Shown here: positions 17,636-28,098 of the stretch, in pieces
Position numbering within the stretch: position 1 is the first letter of the stretch
Layout of the letters: the number at the start of each line of letters is the position of its first letter
DNA from: Asaia sp. W19
GTDB lineage: Bacteria > Pseudomonadota > Alphaproteobacteria > Acetobacterales > Acetobacteraceae
Reading direction: 5' to 3'
Assembly (NCBI RefSeq): GCF_003994335.1
Contig: NZ_PNQZ01000025.1
Span: 62,004 to 126,003, forward strand
DNA: 64,000 nucleotides
Made by a program: the position numbers and the translations under genes
Notes under the pieces: model-generated
What the model saw: only the letters and a program-made list of their open reading frames with translations
The model's database searches: none
Told to the model about the DNA's origin: nothing

Positions 17636-19414
17636 ATGAGCGAAGTTTTCGACAACAGCCGCGCAGCAGGCACGGTCACGGGCAGCATGGGGGCTTCGGT
17701 CGCTGCCTTCCCGCCGCACATGATCATGATGGAAGAGGCTACGCGCGACGGCGTGCCCACTTTCTGGGTCTCGCGTGGCCAGATCCGCGCCGTGCTTCAG
17801 GCCGTCAAGGCCGGCGGCGCGCTGCGCATGCTGCTCGACCTGACCTGTGTGGATGAGCGTCAGCGTATCCATCGTGACGGCCTTCCAGCATCCGACTTCA
17901 CGGTCATCTACCACATTCAGTCCTTCGACGGGCCGATCGATGAAGTGCGCTTCAAGGTGCCTCTCGCCGTCGATGACGCCAATATCGCCTCCATCACTGA
18001 TATCTGGCCGAATTCGAACTGGCTGGAGCGCGAAGCCTGGGATCTGTTCGGTGTCGTGTTCGAGGGGCACCCGCATCTCTCGCGCATTCTGACACCGCCG
18101 ACCTGGGTCGGTCATCCCCTGCGCAAGGACCATTACGCCCGCGCAACCGAGCGCCCGCCTTACACGCTCTCCGAAGACCAGGTTTTCGACGAGCAGGAAG
18201 CGCTGAAATTCGACCCCGAATCCTGGGGCATGAAGCGTCACTCCGACAATAGCGACTTCATGTTCCTCAATCTCGGCCCGAACCATCCTTCGGTCCATGG
18301 CGTGTTTCGCGTCGTGCTGCAGCTCGAGGGTGAGTTCATTGTCGATGCGGTGCCCGATATCGGCTTCCATCATCGCGGCGCCGAGAAAATGGCCGAGCGC
18401 CAGACCTGGCACAGCTACATCCCCTATACCGATCGTATCGACTATGTCGGTGGGGTGATGAACAACTTCCCCTATGTGATGGGTGTCGAAAAGCTGGCTG
18501 GCATCACCGTGCCGCCGCGTGCGCAGCTCATCCGCATCATGCTGGCCGAGTTCTTCCGTATCTCCAGCCATCTCGTGTTCTACGGAACGATGGTGCAGGA
18601 TCTGGGCCAGCTCTCGCCGGTCTTCTACATCTTTACCGACCGTGAGCGCGTTTTCGAAATCATTGAAAAGATCTGCGGCTTCCGCATGCATCCGGCCTTC
18701 TTCCGCATCGGCGGCGTGGCGATGGATCTGCCGCAGGGCTGGGATGGCGAGGTTCGCGCCTTCCTCGATTATCTGCCCAAGCGTCTGGACGAGTACAACG
18801 AACTCGTCATGAAAAACCCGATCTTCAAGGCCCGTACCAAGGGCGTTGGCGTCTATAATACCGAAGAGGCGGTGGATTGGGGCGTGACGGGGCCGGGGCT
18901 TCGCGCCACGGGTCTGGAATGGGATTATCGTCGCAAGGCGCCCTATTCGGGCTACGACCAGATCGATTTCGATATTCCGACAGCTGTCAACGGCGATTGC
19001 TATGACCGCGCAGCGGTGCATATCGAAGAGATCCGCCAGAGCCTGCGCATCATTCGCTACTGCCTCGATAACATGCCGGGCGGGGCCTACAAGGCCGAGC
19101 ATCCGCTGGCCATGCCGCCGCCGAAGCCGCGCACGATGCATGACATCGAGACGCTCATCCATCACTTCGTGGGCGTCAGCTGGGGGCCGGTCATTCCGCA
19201 GGGCGAAGTGCGCTCCTGCATCGAGGCGACCAAGGGCCTGAACCAGTATTACCTTGTGAGCGATGGCGGCACGATGTCCTACCGGACGCGTATCCGCACA
19301 CCGTCGTTCATTCATCTGCAACAGCTTCCGATGCTGTCACGCGGCACCATGATTGCCGATCTGATCGCCATTATCGGAAGCATCGATTTTGTGATGGCCG
19401 ATGTCGACCGCTGA
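17636..19414 (+). CDS. nuoCD: NADH-quinone oxidoreductase subunit CD (fused)
   Basis: 592-residue fusion of NuoC (about residues 1-190, including [15 protein letters not shown]-like and [21 protein letters not shown] motifs) and the 49-kDa NuoD quinone-site subunit (about 200-592, starting [24 protein letters not shown]). The fusion is intact, with no internal stop. ATG 17636 follows GAGGAG. Most alphaproteobacteria encode C and D separately, whereas E. coli and its relatives have the fusion. It overlaps nuoE by 14 bp. Confidence 0.97.
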   Translation: MSEVFDNSRAAGTVTGSMGASVAAFPPHMIMMEEATRDGVPTFWVSRGQIRAVLQAVKAGGALRMLLDLTCVDERQRIHRDGLPASDFTVIYHIQSFDGPIDEVRFKVPLAVDDANIASITDIWPNSNWLEREAWDLFGVVFEGHPHLSRILTPPTWVGHPLRKDHYARATERPPYTLSEDQVFDEQEALKFDPESWGMKRHSDNSDFMFLNLGPNHPSVHGVFRVVLQLEGEFIVDAVPDIGFHHRGAEKMAERQTWHSYIPYTDRIDYVGGVMNNFPYVMGVEKLAGITVPPRAQLIRIMLAEFFRISSHLVFYGTMVQDLGQLSPVFYIFTDRERVFEIIEKICGFRMHPAFFRIGGVAMDLPQGWDGEVRAFLDYLPKRLDEYNELVMKNPIFKARTKGVGVYNTEEAVDWGVTGPGLRATGLEWDYRRKAPYSGYDQIDFDIPTAVNGDCYDRAAVHIEEIRQSLRIIRYCLDNMPGGAYKAEHPLAMPPPKPRTMHDIETLIHHFVGVSWGPVIPQGEVRSCIEATKGLNQYYLVSDGGTMSYRTRIRTPSFIHLQQLPMLSRGTMIADLIAIIGSIDFVMADVDR

Positions 19415-19910
19415 ACTCACGGCGCAGGACGCCGAACTCCCTCAGGATCTCGTCGATACGTTCATCGACATGGCCGCCCACGAGCATCACCCTCGTGGCG
19501 CCGCCATCGAGGCGCTGCGCCTCGTGCAGGAGCGTTTCGGCTGGATCAACGATGCGCATCTCGCCCATACGGCACGCATCCTGGGCATGTCCCAGGCCGA
19601 TCTGGATGGGATTGCCACCTATTTCAACCTGCTGTTCCGCAAACCGGTCGGCAAGAACGTGGTCATGCTCTGTGACTCCGTTTCCTGCTACATCATGGGT
19701 GCCGAGCAGACACGCGAGCGGCTGTGCAAGAAGCTGGGCGTGAAAATGGGCGAGACGACACCGGACGGTGAATTCACCGTTCTGCCCATCGTCTGCCTCG
19801 GTCATTGCGACCATGCGCCGGCCATGCTGGTCGGCAAGGACCTGTTCGGTCCTGTCCGTCCGGAAGATATCGACGGCATCATCGACGACATTCGGGCGAG
19901 GAAGAAGTGA
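19401..19910 (+). CDS. nuoE: NADH-quinone oxidoreductase subunit E
   Basis: 169-residue thioredoxin-like subunit that binds the [2Fe-2S] cluster N1a. The cysteine pattern is visible as LCDSVSCY (Cys-x4-Cys) and [10 protein letters not shown] (Cys-x3-Cys). It is part of the NADH dehydrogenase module with NuoF and NuoG. It overlaps nuoCD by 14 bp and nuoF by 1 bp, so the three are translationally coupled. Confidence 0.97.
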   Translation: MSTAELTAQDAELPQDLVDTFIDMAAHEHHPRGAAIEALRLVQERFGWINDAHLAHTARILGMSQADLDGIATYFNLLFRKPVGKNVVMLCDSVSCYIMGAEQTRERLCKKLGVKMGETTPDGEFTVLPIVCLGHCDHAPAMLVGKDLFGPVRPEDIDGIIDDIRARKK

Positions 19911-21226
19911 TGACTGGTCTCAACCCCGAAAAGCAACCGCTTCTGGCGCTCGTCAATCGCGAGACACCGCTTGATCCGGCTGGCTACGACAAGAAGGGTG
20001 GCTGGCGCGGTCTGCGCCGCGCCCTGGGCATGAGCCCTGCGGAGATCATCACCGAGGTGACGGACTCCAAGCTGCGCGGACGCGGCGGCGCCGGGTTCAG
20101 CACCGGCATGAAATGGAGCTTCGTTCCCAAGGAATCCTCCAAGGACCGCCTCAAATACATCGTCGCCAATGGCGACGAGATGGAGCCGGGCACCTTCAAG
20201 GATCGTATCCTGGTCGAGGGCAACCCGCTTCAGCTCATCGAAGGCATGATCATCTCGGCCTATGCCATCCAGGCACGGCACGGCATCATCTTCCTGCGCG
20301 GTGAATATCATCTCGGTCTGGAGCGTCTTCAGCAGGCGGTCATCCAGGCGCGTGAGGCCGGTTTCCTTGGCGAGAACATTCTCGGCTCGGGCTTCGATTT
20401 CGATCTTCACGTCCATCCCTCCGCAGGGCGCTATATCTGCGGTGAGGAAACGGCTCTGATCACGGCGCTGGAAGGCCGTCGCGCCAACCCGCGCGCCAAG
20501 CCGCCTTTCCCCCAGATCGGTGGTCTTTGGGGCGCGCCGACGGTCGTGAACAATATCGAGACCTTCAGCAACATCCCGCATATCCTGGCCAATGGCACGG
20601 AGTGGTATCTGGGACTGAGCGCCTGCGCCGATGGTGGCACGAAGCTCTACGGTGTCAGCGGTCGCGCCAAGCGTCCGGGTGTGTTCGAGTTGCCGCTGGG
20701 CACGTCGCTGGGCGTGATCCTGAACGAGTGTGCGGGCGGCATGCAGGATGGCTACAAGCTGCGCGCCTTCCTCCCCGGTGGTGCCTCGACAGCGTTCCTC
20801 GGGGCCGAACACGCTGACATCATCATGGACTATCCGACGCCGGAAAAGGCGGGCAGCCGCCTCGGCACGGGTCTGGCCATCCTGCTCGATGACAAGACCA
20901 GCCCGATCGGGATGATCCGCAATCTCGAGCATTTCTTTGCGCAGGAATCCTGTGGCTGGTGCACGCCCTGTCGTGACGGGCTGCCCTGGGTTGAGCGTCT
21001 TCTGATTGCCATTGAGGAAGGGCGCGGCACGCCGGAGGATATCGATCGCCTCCATGACGCAGCCCGCCTGATCGGCCCGATGGGGCGCACTTTCTGCGCC
21101 CATGCGCCGGGTGCGATTGCACCTCTGGCCAGCGGTCTGAAGATGTTCGCCGAGGATTTCCAGCGAATGGTTAGCAAGCCCGCCTCCGGCACCGCAGAGA
21201 GCGGCGCCGCAGGGCAGGCGGCGTAG
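19910..21226 (+). CDS. nuoF: NADH-quinone oxidoreductase subunit F
   Basis: 438 residues; binds NADH, FMN and cluster N3. The glycine-rich GRGGAGFSTGMKW near residue 60 and the GDEMEPGTFKDR loop form the nucleotide/flavin sites. SCGWCTPCRDG supplies three cluster cysteines, with a fourth further on in GRTFCAHA. It starts on the last base of the nuoE stop. The C-terminus has a short Ala/Gly/Ser-rich tail. Confidence 0.97.
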   Translation: MTGLNPEKQPLLALVNRETPLDPAGYDKKGGWRGLRRALGMSPAEIITEVTDSKLRGRGGAGFSTGMKWSFVPKESSKDRLKYIVANGDEMEPGTFKDRILVEGNPLQLIEGMIISAYAIQARHGIIFLRGEYHLGLERLQQAVIQAREAGFLGENILGSGFDFDLHVHPSAGRYICGEETALITALEGRRANPRAKPPFPQIGGLWGAPTVVNNIETFSNIPHILANGTEWYLGLSACADGGTKLYGVSGRAKRPGVFELPLGTSLGVILNECAGGMQDGYKLRAFLPGGASTAFLGAEHADIIMDYPTPEKAGSRLGTGLAILLDDKTSPIGMIRNLEHFFAQESCGWCTPCRDGLPWVERLLIAIEEGRGTPEDIDRLHDAARLIGPMGRTFCAHAPGAIAPLASGLKMFAEDFQRMVSKPASGTAESGAAGQAA

Positions 21227-21239
21227 GAGGAACGGCCCG

Positions 21240-23951
21240 ATGGCAAAAATCGTAATCGACGGCCGCGAGGTTGAAGCACGTTCAGACGTGAACCTTCTGC
21301 AGGCCTGTCTCGAGGCAGGGGAAGACCTGCCCTATTTCTGCTGGCACCCGGAACTCGGGTCTGTCGGTGCGTGCCGTCAGTGCGCCGTCAAGCAATATGC
21401 CAATGCCGACGACACACGCGGTCGTATCGTCATGGCCTGCATGACGCCGGTGACTGAAGGCGCGATCATCTCGGTTGAAGACCCTGAAGCCAAGGAATTC
21501 CGTGGCGAGGTGGTCGAGTGGCTCATGACCAACCACCCGCATGACTGCCCGGTCTGTGAAGAAGGTGGTGAATGCCATCTTCAGGACATGACCGTCATGA
21601 CCGGTCATCGCGAGCGTCGCTACCGTTTCGACAAGCGCACCCACAACAACCAGGAACTCGGTCCTTTCGTGAAGCACGAAATGAACCGCTGCATCGCCTG
21701 CTATCGTTGCGTGCGCTTCTATCGTGACTACGCGGGCGGCCAGGATCTGGGCGTGTTTGCCTCGCATAACAACGTCTATTTCGGACGCCATGAGAGCGGC
21801 ACGCTGGAGAGCCCCTTCTCAGGCAACCTCATCGAGGTCTGCCCGACCGGCGTGTTCACCGACAAGCCGTTCTCGAAGATGTACAGCCGCAAATGGGACA
21901 TGCGCGGCGCGCCGTCCGTCTGCTCCAACTGCGCAACGGGCTGCAACACCATCATCAATGAGCGCGCCGGCAAGGTTCGCCGTACGCTCAACCGCTATAA
22001 TGATGAGGTGAACCGCTACTTCCTGTGCGATCGCGGTCGCTTCGGTCATGGCTGGGTCAATGCCCCGACGCGCCTGCGTTCGGCTGGTTATGTGATCAAT
22101 GGCGACATGACGCCGGTACCGGCCCAGGCTGCTCTGGATCATTTCGGCAAGATCGCGGCTTCGGGCAAGCTGGTGGGCATCGGCTCGCCGCGCGCCTCGC
22201 TGGAATCCAACTACGCCCTGCGCAAGCTCGTCGGTGCCGAGAACTTCTCGACAGGCATGGCCGAGCCGCAGCACAGCCTGGTCAAGCTGGCCGTGTCGCT
22301 TTTGGCCGCTGGTCCGGCACGCATCGCCACCATGCATGAGATGGAAACCGCTGACGGCGCCCTGATCCTGGGTGAGGATGTCTCGGCAACCTCGCCACGC
22401 ATGAGCCTGGCACTGCGCCAGATCAAGCGCACCGCCTTCAACAAGGCGGCCGATCAGGCCCGTGTCCCTCACTGGATGGACGCCTCCGTACGGACGCTGG
22501 GTCAGGACACGATCTCGCCGCTCTTCGTCGTGTCCCCCACCGTGACCGATCTGGACGGTTTCGCGCAGGACGCGATCCGCGCCATGCCGGAAGATGCCGC
22601 GCGTCTCGGGTTCGCCATCGCGCATCGTATCGACGCGTCGGCTCCCGATGTGGCTGGACTGACCGAGGCCGAGGCGGCTTCCGCTTCGCTCATCGCTGAT
22701 GCTCTGCTGGCTGCTGAAAAGCCGCTTCTGGTTTCGGGCCTGCAATACGCCTCCGCTGCCCTGCTTCAGGCAACGGCGAACATCGCCTCTGCCCTGGCCG
22801 CCAAGGGAAAGACGCCGCTCATCAGCTTCGTCCTGCCGGAAGCCAACTCGATGGGCCTCGCGCTGATGGACGGGCTCTCGCTCGACACGATCGCGGCCCG
22901 CGCCGCCAATGCCACGCTGATCGTTCTCGAAAACGATCTGAGCCGCCGCCTCGATGGCGCGCAGTTCGAGGCGCTGGTTGAAAGTGCCGCCAATCTGGTG
23001 GTGCTCGATCACTCGGTTACGCCGACGGCTATCCGCTCTCAGGTCACCTTCCCCTCGGCAGCCTATTCCGAGACGGATGGCACGCTGGTCAGTGCAGAAG
23101 GCCGCGCCCAGCGCTTCTTCCAGGTGGTCTATCCTGACGCGCCGCTTCAGGCGGGCTGGCGCTGGATTGCCGATATGGCGCAGGCCGCTGGCCTCAGCCA
23201 TGTGCAGCCCTGGGGCAAGCTGGATGATCTGATTGCTGAAATCGCGACGACGATGCCGGCTTTCGCCCGCATCCCCGAGGCGGCACCGGGTTCGGATTAC
23301 GAGCTGGAAGGCACGCCGCTCCGCAGCCAGACGCATCGCGTCAGCGGACGCACGGCTATTCGCGCCAATATCAGCGTGCGCGACATTCCGCCGCCGAGCT
23401 CGCCCGACACACCGCTGCATTCCACGATGGAAGGCTCCTACAGCACCGACATGCCCGGCACGCTCGTGCCGTTCTACCAGGTGCCCGGCTGGAACTCCGA
23501 GCAGTCGCTGAACCGCTTCCAGCAGGAAATCGGCGGCAAGATGCGCGGTGGTGATTGCGGCGTGCGTCTGGTGGAAGGGGGGACCAATGCGGCTGGCTCC
23601 TATGCCATGGACGTACCGTCGGCTTTTGCCCCCCGCACCGGTCAGTTCATGCTTCTGCCCGAAGCCCGCGTATTCGGCACGGATGAGATGAGCATGATGG
23701 CCCAGCCGATTGCCGAGCGCGCTGCCCCTGCGGTGGTCCGTATCGGTGGTGCCATGGCCAAGGGCGCACAGGTTCGTCTGTCGCTGAATGGCGAGGTCTT
23801 CACGGTCGATGCCGTATCCGATCCGGCCCTTCCCGAAGGTGTCGCCACCTGCCCGCCGCATATGGTGTCCCGCTCCTGGTCGGCTCCGGGCTGGGTCTCG
23901 CTTGAAATCACGGCGCCTGCCGAGCGTATTGGAACGGAGAGCGCGGTATGA
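21240..23951 (+). CDS. nuoG: NADH-quinone oxidoreductase subunit G
   Basis: 903 residues, the iron-sulfur-rich subunit. The N-terminal ferredoxin-like domain contains FCWHPELGSVGACRQCAVK (cluster N1b). It is followed by the cluster N5 histidine/cysteine block HPHDCPVCEEGGECHLQDM and the N4 motif CIACYRCVRFY. Cys228, Cys231, Cys235 and Cys263 form the extra N7 cluster site at exactly the residue numbers known for E. coli NuoG. N7 is missing from most mitochondrial and typical alphaproteobacterial complexes. Overall resemblance to the enterobacterial protein is close along its full length, and the start follows a GGAGGAA site. Confidence 0.97.
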   Translation: MAKIVIDGREVEARSDVNLLQACLEAGEDLPYFCWHPELGSVGACRQCAVKQYANADDTRGRIVMACMTPVTEGAIISVEDPEAKEFRGEVVEWLMTNHPHDCPVCEEGGECHLQDMTVMTGHRERRYRFDKRTHNNQELGPFVKHEMNRCIACYRCVRFYRDYAGGQDLGVFASHNNVYFGRHESGTLESPFSGNLIEVCPTGVFTDKPFSKMYSRKWDMRGAPSVCSNCATGCNTIINERAGKVRRTLNRYNDEVNRYFLCDRGRFGHGWVNAPTRLRSAGYVINGDMTPVPAQAALDHFGKIAASGKLVGIGSPRASLESNYALRKLVGAENFSTGMAEPQHSLVKLAVSLLAAGPARIATMHEMETADGALILGEDVSATSPRMSLALRQIKRTAFNKAADQARVPHWMDASVRTLGQDTISPLFVVSPTVTDLDGFAQDAIRAMPEDAARLGFAIAHRIDASAPDVAGLTEAEAASASLIADALLAAEKPLLVSGLQYASAALLQATANIASALAAKGKTPLISFVLPEANSMGLALMDGLSLDTIAARAANATLIVLENDLSRRLDGAQFEALVESAANLVVLDHSVTPTAIRSQVTFPSAAYSETDGTLVSAEGRAQRFFQVVYPDAPLQAGWRWIADMAQAAGLSHVQPWGKLDDLIAEIATTMPAFARIPEAAPGSDYELEGTPLRSQTHRVSGRTAIRANISVRDIPPPSSPDTPLHSTMEGSYSTDMPGTLVPFYQVPGWNSEQSLNRFQQEIGGKMRGGDCGVRLVEGGTNAAGSYAMDVPSAFAPRTGQFMLLPEARVFGTDEMSMMAQPIAERAAPAVVRIGGAMAKGAQVRLSLNGEVFTVDAVSDPALPEGVATCPPHMVSRSWSAPGWVSLEITAPAERIGTESAV

Positions 23952-24910
23952 TGCCCATCGTGTGGCCAATTCTTGTGATCGTCGTGACCGTCTTCGGCGT
24001 TCTCGGCGTCGCAGCGGTCTCGACCATGCTGGAGCGTCGCCTGCTTGGCGTGTTCCAGGATCGCCCCGGCCCGAACCGCGTCGGCCCGTTCGGCCTGTTC
24101 CAGGTCATCGCCGATGCCATGAAGATGCTGTTCAAGCAGGACTGGATTCCGCCTTTTGCGGACAAGCCGGTCTTCCTTGTCGCGCCGATCATCGGCTTCC
24201 TCGCCGTTCTGCTCTGCTTTGGCGTCGTGCCCATCACGCCCATCTGGGGTGTAGCGGGTGAGCTGAATGTCGGCCTGCTCTTCATCTTCGGCATGCTGGG
24301 GCTTGGCGTGTATTCGGTGGTTCTCGCCGGATGGTCGTCCAATAACAAATACGCCCTGCTCGGTGGCATGCGTGCCGCCGCGCAGATGATCTCCTATGAA
24401 GTGTTCATGGGCCTGTCCGTCATGGGCGTGGTCATGGCGGCAGGTTCTTTCAGCATCCGTGATATCGTCGAAGCGCAGACCCATTGCTGGTTTATCATCC
24501 CGCAATGCCTCGGTGCCGTGATCTTCCTGCTGGCCGGTATTGCCGAGACGCATCGTCTGCCTTTCGATTTCCCTGAAGGTGAAAACGAGATCGGCGCAGG
24601 CTTCCATACCGAGTATTCGGGGATGAAATTCGGCATGTTCTACCTTGCCGAATATGCCGGTGTCGCGCTCAGCTCGGCCCTGATCACCACGCTTTACCTC
24701 GGTGGTTGGCATGGTCCGTTCCTGCCGCCCTTCCTGTGGTTCGCGATCAAGGTCTTCCTGCTGATCTGCTTCTACATCCTGCTTCGTGCAGCGCTGCCGC
24801 GTCCCCGTTACGACCAGTTGATGTCGTTCGGCTGGAAGGTTCTGCTGCCGCTGTCTCTTCTTAACATTCTGGTCACCGGCGCGGTCATTCTGCTGCGCGC
24901 GGGCGTCTGA
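23948..24910 (+). CDS. nuoH: NADH-quinone oxidoreductase subunit H
   Basis: 320-residue eight-helix membrane subunit that forms much of the quinone chamber. Conserved loops include [35 protein letters not shown] near the N-terminus. The acidic loop [26 protein letters not shown] lies in the middle. Its ATG overlaps the nuoG stop in an ATGA. Confidence 0.97.
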   Translation: MMPIVWPILVIVVTVFGVLGVAAVSTMLERRLLGVFQDRPGPNRVGPFGLFQVIADAMKMLFKQDWIPPFADKPVFLVAPIIGFLAVLLCFGVVPITPIWGVAGELNVGLLFIFGMLGLGVYSVVLAGWSSNNKYALLGGMRAAAQMISYEVFMGLSVMGVVMAAGSFSIRDIVEAQTHCWFIIPQCLGAVIFLLAGIAETHRLPFDFPEGENEIGAGFHTEYSGMKFGMFYLAEYAGVALSSALITTLYLGGWHGPFLPPFLWFAIKVFLLICFYILLRAALPRPRYDQLMSFGWKVLLPLSLLNILVTGAVILLRAGV

Positions 24911-24923
24911 GAGGGGGCGCGCC

Positions 24924-25436
24924 ATGCTCGGTATTCTCCGCACTATATGGATGACGTTCCTGCACATGTTTCATCGCAATGAAACGGTGCAGTATCCGGA
25001 CGTCAAACCCTACCTGTCCCCCCGCTATCGCGGCCGTATCGTCCTCACCCGCGACCCCAGCGGCGAAGAACGCTGCGTGGCCTGCAATCTTTGCGCCGCA
25101 GCCTGTCCGGTGGATTGCATCAGCTTGCAGAAGGGCGAGAAGGAAGGACGCTGGTATCCGGAATTCTTCCAGATCAATTTCTCACGCTGCATTTTCTGCG
25201 GTTTCTGTGAGGAAGCCTGCCCGACCTACGCCATTCAGCTCACGCCCGATTTCGAGATGAGCGAATATGTGCGCCAGAACCTGGTTTACGAGAAGGAAGA
25301 CCTCCTGATCAGCGGACCCGGCAAGGTACATGATTACAGCTTCTATAATGTGTCGGGTCTCAAGATCCCGGGCAAGAACAAAGGTGAAGCCGAAAATGAA
25401 GCCAAGCCCATCGACATTCATGCGCTGATGCCCTGA
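24924..25436 (+). CDS. nuoI: NADH-quinone oxidoreductase subunit I
   Basis: 170-residue ferredoxin-type subunit with two [4Fe-4S] clusters (N6a and N6b). The motifs are [15 protein letters not shown] and [12 protein letters not shown]. It begins 14 bp after nuoH behind a GAGGGGG-type site. Confidence 0.97.
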   Translation: MLGILRTIWMTFLHMFHRNETVQYPDVKPYLSPRYRGRIVLTRDPSGEERCVACNLCAAACPVDCISLQKGEKEGRWYPEFFQINFSRCIFCGFCEEACPTYAIQLTPDFEMSEYVRQNLVYEKEDLLISGPGKVHDYSFYNVSGLKIPGKNKGEAENEAKPIDIHALMP

Positions 25437-25438
25437 TC

Positions 25439-25942
25439 ATGAATATCATGCTTGAACTCTATGGGCTGATCGCCATCGGCGCGACCGCGTTGGCGATCAC
25501 CCGCACCATTCCCGTGCACGGCCTGCTTTATCTTGTCGTGTCGCTTCTGGCCCTGGCCTGCATGTTTGAAGAGCTGGGCGCGCCTTTTGCCGCCATGCTC
25601 GAGATCATCGTTTATGCCGGCGCGATCATGGTCCTGTTCGTGTTCGTGGTCATGATGATCAATCTTGGCCAGCCCGACCAGCTTCGTGAAAAAGGCTGGT
25701 TCGCCGGGGGCGCCTGGGTCGGACCGGGTGTGATTTCGATCCTGTTGATGGGTCTTCTGGTTTATGGCGTGAGCCACAACACCATGGCAGTGGGTACCGT
25801 GGGCGCGCCGATCGGCCCCAAGGCTGTCGGCCTGACGCTTTACGGCCCCTATATCCTGACCGTCGAGCTCTCCTCGTTCCTGCTTCTGGCGGGGCTCGTG
25901 AGCGCCTATCACATCGGCCGCCGGATCGGAGGGAAATCCTGA
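25439..25942 (+). CDS. nuoJ: NADH-quinone oxidoreductase subunit J
   Basis: 167-residue membrane subunit with about five hydrophobic segments. The pi-bulge helix region [20 protein letters not shown] is the conserved NuoJ signature, involved in coupling at the joint between the arms. It begins 2 bp after the nuoI stop. Confidence 0.95.
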   Translation: MNIMLELYGLIAIGATALAITRTIPVHGLLYLVVSLLALACMFEELGAPFAAMLEIIVYAGAIMVLFVFVVMMINLGQPDQLREKGWFAGGAWVGPGVISILLMGLLVYGVSHNTMAVGTVGAPIGPKAVGLTLYGPYILTVELSSFLLLAGLVSAYHIGRRIGGKS

Positions 25943-25943
25943 T

Positions 25944-26255
25944 ATGACTGCTGCCGATCCCAATGGCGCGCTCATCGTCGCCGTCATTCTCTTTTCACTC
26001 GGAGCGTTGGGCGTCCTCGTGCGCCGCAACCTGCTCTTCATGCTGATGTCGACCGAGATCATGCTCAATGCCGCCTGCCTCGCATTCATTGCGGCGGGTA
26101 ATCGCTGGCATATGGCAGATGGTCAGGTCATGTTCATCATGGTGGTTGCCTTTGCCGCTGCGGAATCCGCGGTAGGCCTGGCCATCATCCTGCGCATGCA
26201 TGCAGCCGGACGCTCCACGCTTGATGCCGATACCGGCAATCGTCTGGGGGGTTAG
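25944..26255 (+). CDS. nuoK: NADH-quinone oxidoreductase subunit K
   Basis: 103-residue three-helix subunit. The conserved membrane glutamates are visible in [18 protein letters not shown] (helix 2) and [13 protein letters not shown] (helix 3), which form part of the central proton-conducting axis. It begins 1 bp after nuoJ. Confidence 0.96.
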   Translation: MTAADPNGALIVAVILFSLGALGVLVRRNLLFMLMSTEIMLNAACLAFIAAGNRWHMADGQVMFIMVVAFAAAESAVGLAIILRMHAAGRSTLDADTGNRLGG

Positions 26256-26259
26256 TCAC

Positions 26260-28098
26260 GTGGCTATGCTGCTTCCGCTCGTCATTTTCTGCCCCCTGGC
26301 GGTCTCCATCATCCTGATGCTGACCGGGGGCAAGCTCCCGGCACGGGCGACGACACTTCTCGTCGGCGCCGGTATGGGGCTTTGCGCGCTCTTCGCCGTG
26401 ATTTCGGCCTATAGCTTCCTCTCCGGTCCGGATTCCCTCGGTTCGCTGCACGTCGTGCTGTGGAACTGGATGAATGTCGGTTCCTTCAACGCCCAGATCG
26501 CGCTGACGCTCGACCGGCTCTCGCTGGTCATGATGCTTGTCGTCTCCTGCGTCGGCTTTCTCATTCTCGTCTATGCCTGCGCCTATATGTATGACGACGA
26601 GGATATCGCGCGCTTCTTCACCTATATGACGCTCTTCGTGGCCTCCATGCTGCTGCTGGTCCTGGCTTCGGACCTTCTGGGCGTCTTCATCGGGTGGGAA
26701 GGCGTGGGGCTGTGCTCCTATCTGCTCATCGGCTTCTGGTATGGCGAGCAGGCTAATGCCATCGCGGCGCGCAAGGCCTTTGTGGTCACGCGTGTAGGTG
26801 ATGCCCTGTTCCTGCTTGGCATGCTGCTGATGGCAACCGCCGTTGGCTCGCTCGACATCCCGACCCTGCTCGCGCTCGGCCCGCATGCCGCGCCGCGCAC
26901 GCTCACGCTTGGCATGTTCCTGCTGCTGGGTGGCGCCATGGCCAAATCGGCCCAGGTGCCGCTTCAGACCTGGCTGCCTGACGCCATGGCTGGCCCGACA
27001 CCGGTTTCGGCGCTCATTCACGCTGCCACCATGGTGACGGCGGGCGTGTACCTTCTGGCGCGTCTGCATGGTCTGTTTGTGCTCACGCCGCTGGCGATGT
27101 TTGCCTGCGCCATCGTGGGTTTCGTGACCATTCTGCTCGCTGCGGGTAGTGCTCTGGTACAGACGGACATCAAGCGTATCCTCGCCTATTCCACCATGAG
27201 TCAGCTCGGTTACATGTATCTGGCGCTCGGTTGCGGTGCCTGGCATGCAGCCATGTTCCATCTCGTCACCCACGCATTCTTCAAGGCACTCCTCTTCATG
27301 GCGGCAGGATCGATCATTCTGCGCGTCCATCACGAGCAGGACATCTTCAAGTTGGGTGGGCTGCGCAAGGACATGCCCTGGGTGTTTGCCGCGTTCCTTG
27401 CCGGTTCGGCTGCTCTGGCTGGTCTGCCGCTGATCACGGCCGGTTATTTCTCGAAAGAACTCATCCTTGGCAGCGCGTATGATCTGAGCCCGATCTTTTG
27501 GGCCGGTGCGCTTTTCGGTGCCTTCCTGACCTCGATCTATATCTTCCGCTGCGTGTTCATCGTGTTCTGGGGCGGTCATCGTACCCATGCTCACGGCAAG
27601 TCAGGTCTGGCGATGGCCCTGCCCATGGCGATCCTGTCGGTTCTGGCCATCGGTGGCGGCTGGATGGAAATGCCGGACGCCATCGCCAACGTGCATATCT
27701 TCTCCAACCTTCTCTCCCCTGTGCTCGGGGCCCTGCCCGAAGAGCACAATACCAGCCTGCTCATTCTCGGCTCTCTCGTGCCGATTGCCGGCGTGACCAT
27801 TGCCTGGACGCTGTGGCGTCCCAAGGGCGAGGCACCGGTTGCAGCCCAAAGCCCCGCCATTTCGACGCTCCGCGCCGATTGGGGCTTCGACACGCTGTAT
27901 GACTGGGTTTTCGTGCGGCCGTTCATGGTGCTTGCCCACCTGAACCGTCGCGATTTCATCGATCGTTTCTATGATCTGGTTGCAGCCCTGACCCAGGGCA
28001 GCGGATACGCTGTTGCGAAGCTGCAAAGCGGCCAGGTGCGTCGCTATGCCGGCTGGATCGCAGCAGGAACGGTTGCAGCTCTTTGTCTGGCGGTATGA
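26260..28098 (+). CDS. nuoL: NADH-quinone oxidoreductase subunit L
   Basis: 612-residue distal antiporter-like proton-pumping subunit with many transmembrane helices and the long lateral helix at its C-terminus. Conserved loops include SDLLGVFIGWEGVGLCSYLLIGFWY (with the key Glu), the broken-helix lysine region MAKSAQVPLQTWLPDAMAGPTPVSALIHAATMV, and TDIKRILAYSTMSQLGYM. I chose GTG 26260, placed 8 nt after a run of G; ATG 26266 is the alternative. It overlaps nuoM in ATGA. Confidence 0.96.
   Translation: MAMLLPLVIFCPLAVSIILMLTGGKLPARATTLLVGAGMGLCALFAVISAYSFLSGPDSLGSLHVVLWNWMNVGSFNAQIALTLDRLSLVMMLVVSCVGFLILVYACAYMYDDEDIARFFTYMTLFVASMLLLVLASDLLGVFIGWEGVGLCSYLLIGFWYGEQANAIAARKAFVVTRVGDALFLLGMLLMATAVGSLDIPTLLALGPHAAPRTLTLGMFLLLGGAMAKSAQVPLQTWLPDAMAGPTPVSALIHAATMVTAGVYLLARLHGLFVLTPLAMFACAIVGFVTILLAAGSALVQTDIKRILAYSTMSQLGYMYLALGCGAWHAAMFHLVTHAFFKALLFMAAGSIILRVHHEQDIFKLGGLRKDMPWVFAAFLAGSAALAGLPLITAGYFSKELILGSAYDLSPIFWAGALFGAFLTSIYIFRCVFIVFWGGHRTHAHGKSGLAMALPMAILSVLAIGGGWMEMPDAIANVHIFSNLLSPVLGALPEEHNTSLLILGSLVPIAGVTIAWTLWRPKGEAPVAAQSPAISTLRADWGFDTLYDWVFVRPFMVLAHLNRRDFIDRFYDLVAALTQGSGYAVAKLQSGQVRRYAGWIAAGTVAALCLAV

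Noticed and set aside
17591-19321. Long minus-strand open frame of over 500 codons opposite nuoCD
   Set aside because: It is the mirror of a highly conserved gene in GC-rich DNA, has His/Asp/Arg-biased composition and no family resemblance.
21819-23969. Minus-strand open frame of about 700 codons opposite nuoG
   Set aside because: Same reason: it is a shadow of nuoG with biased composition, no start signal and no recognisable domain.
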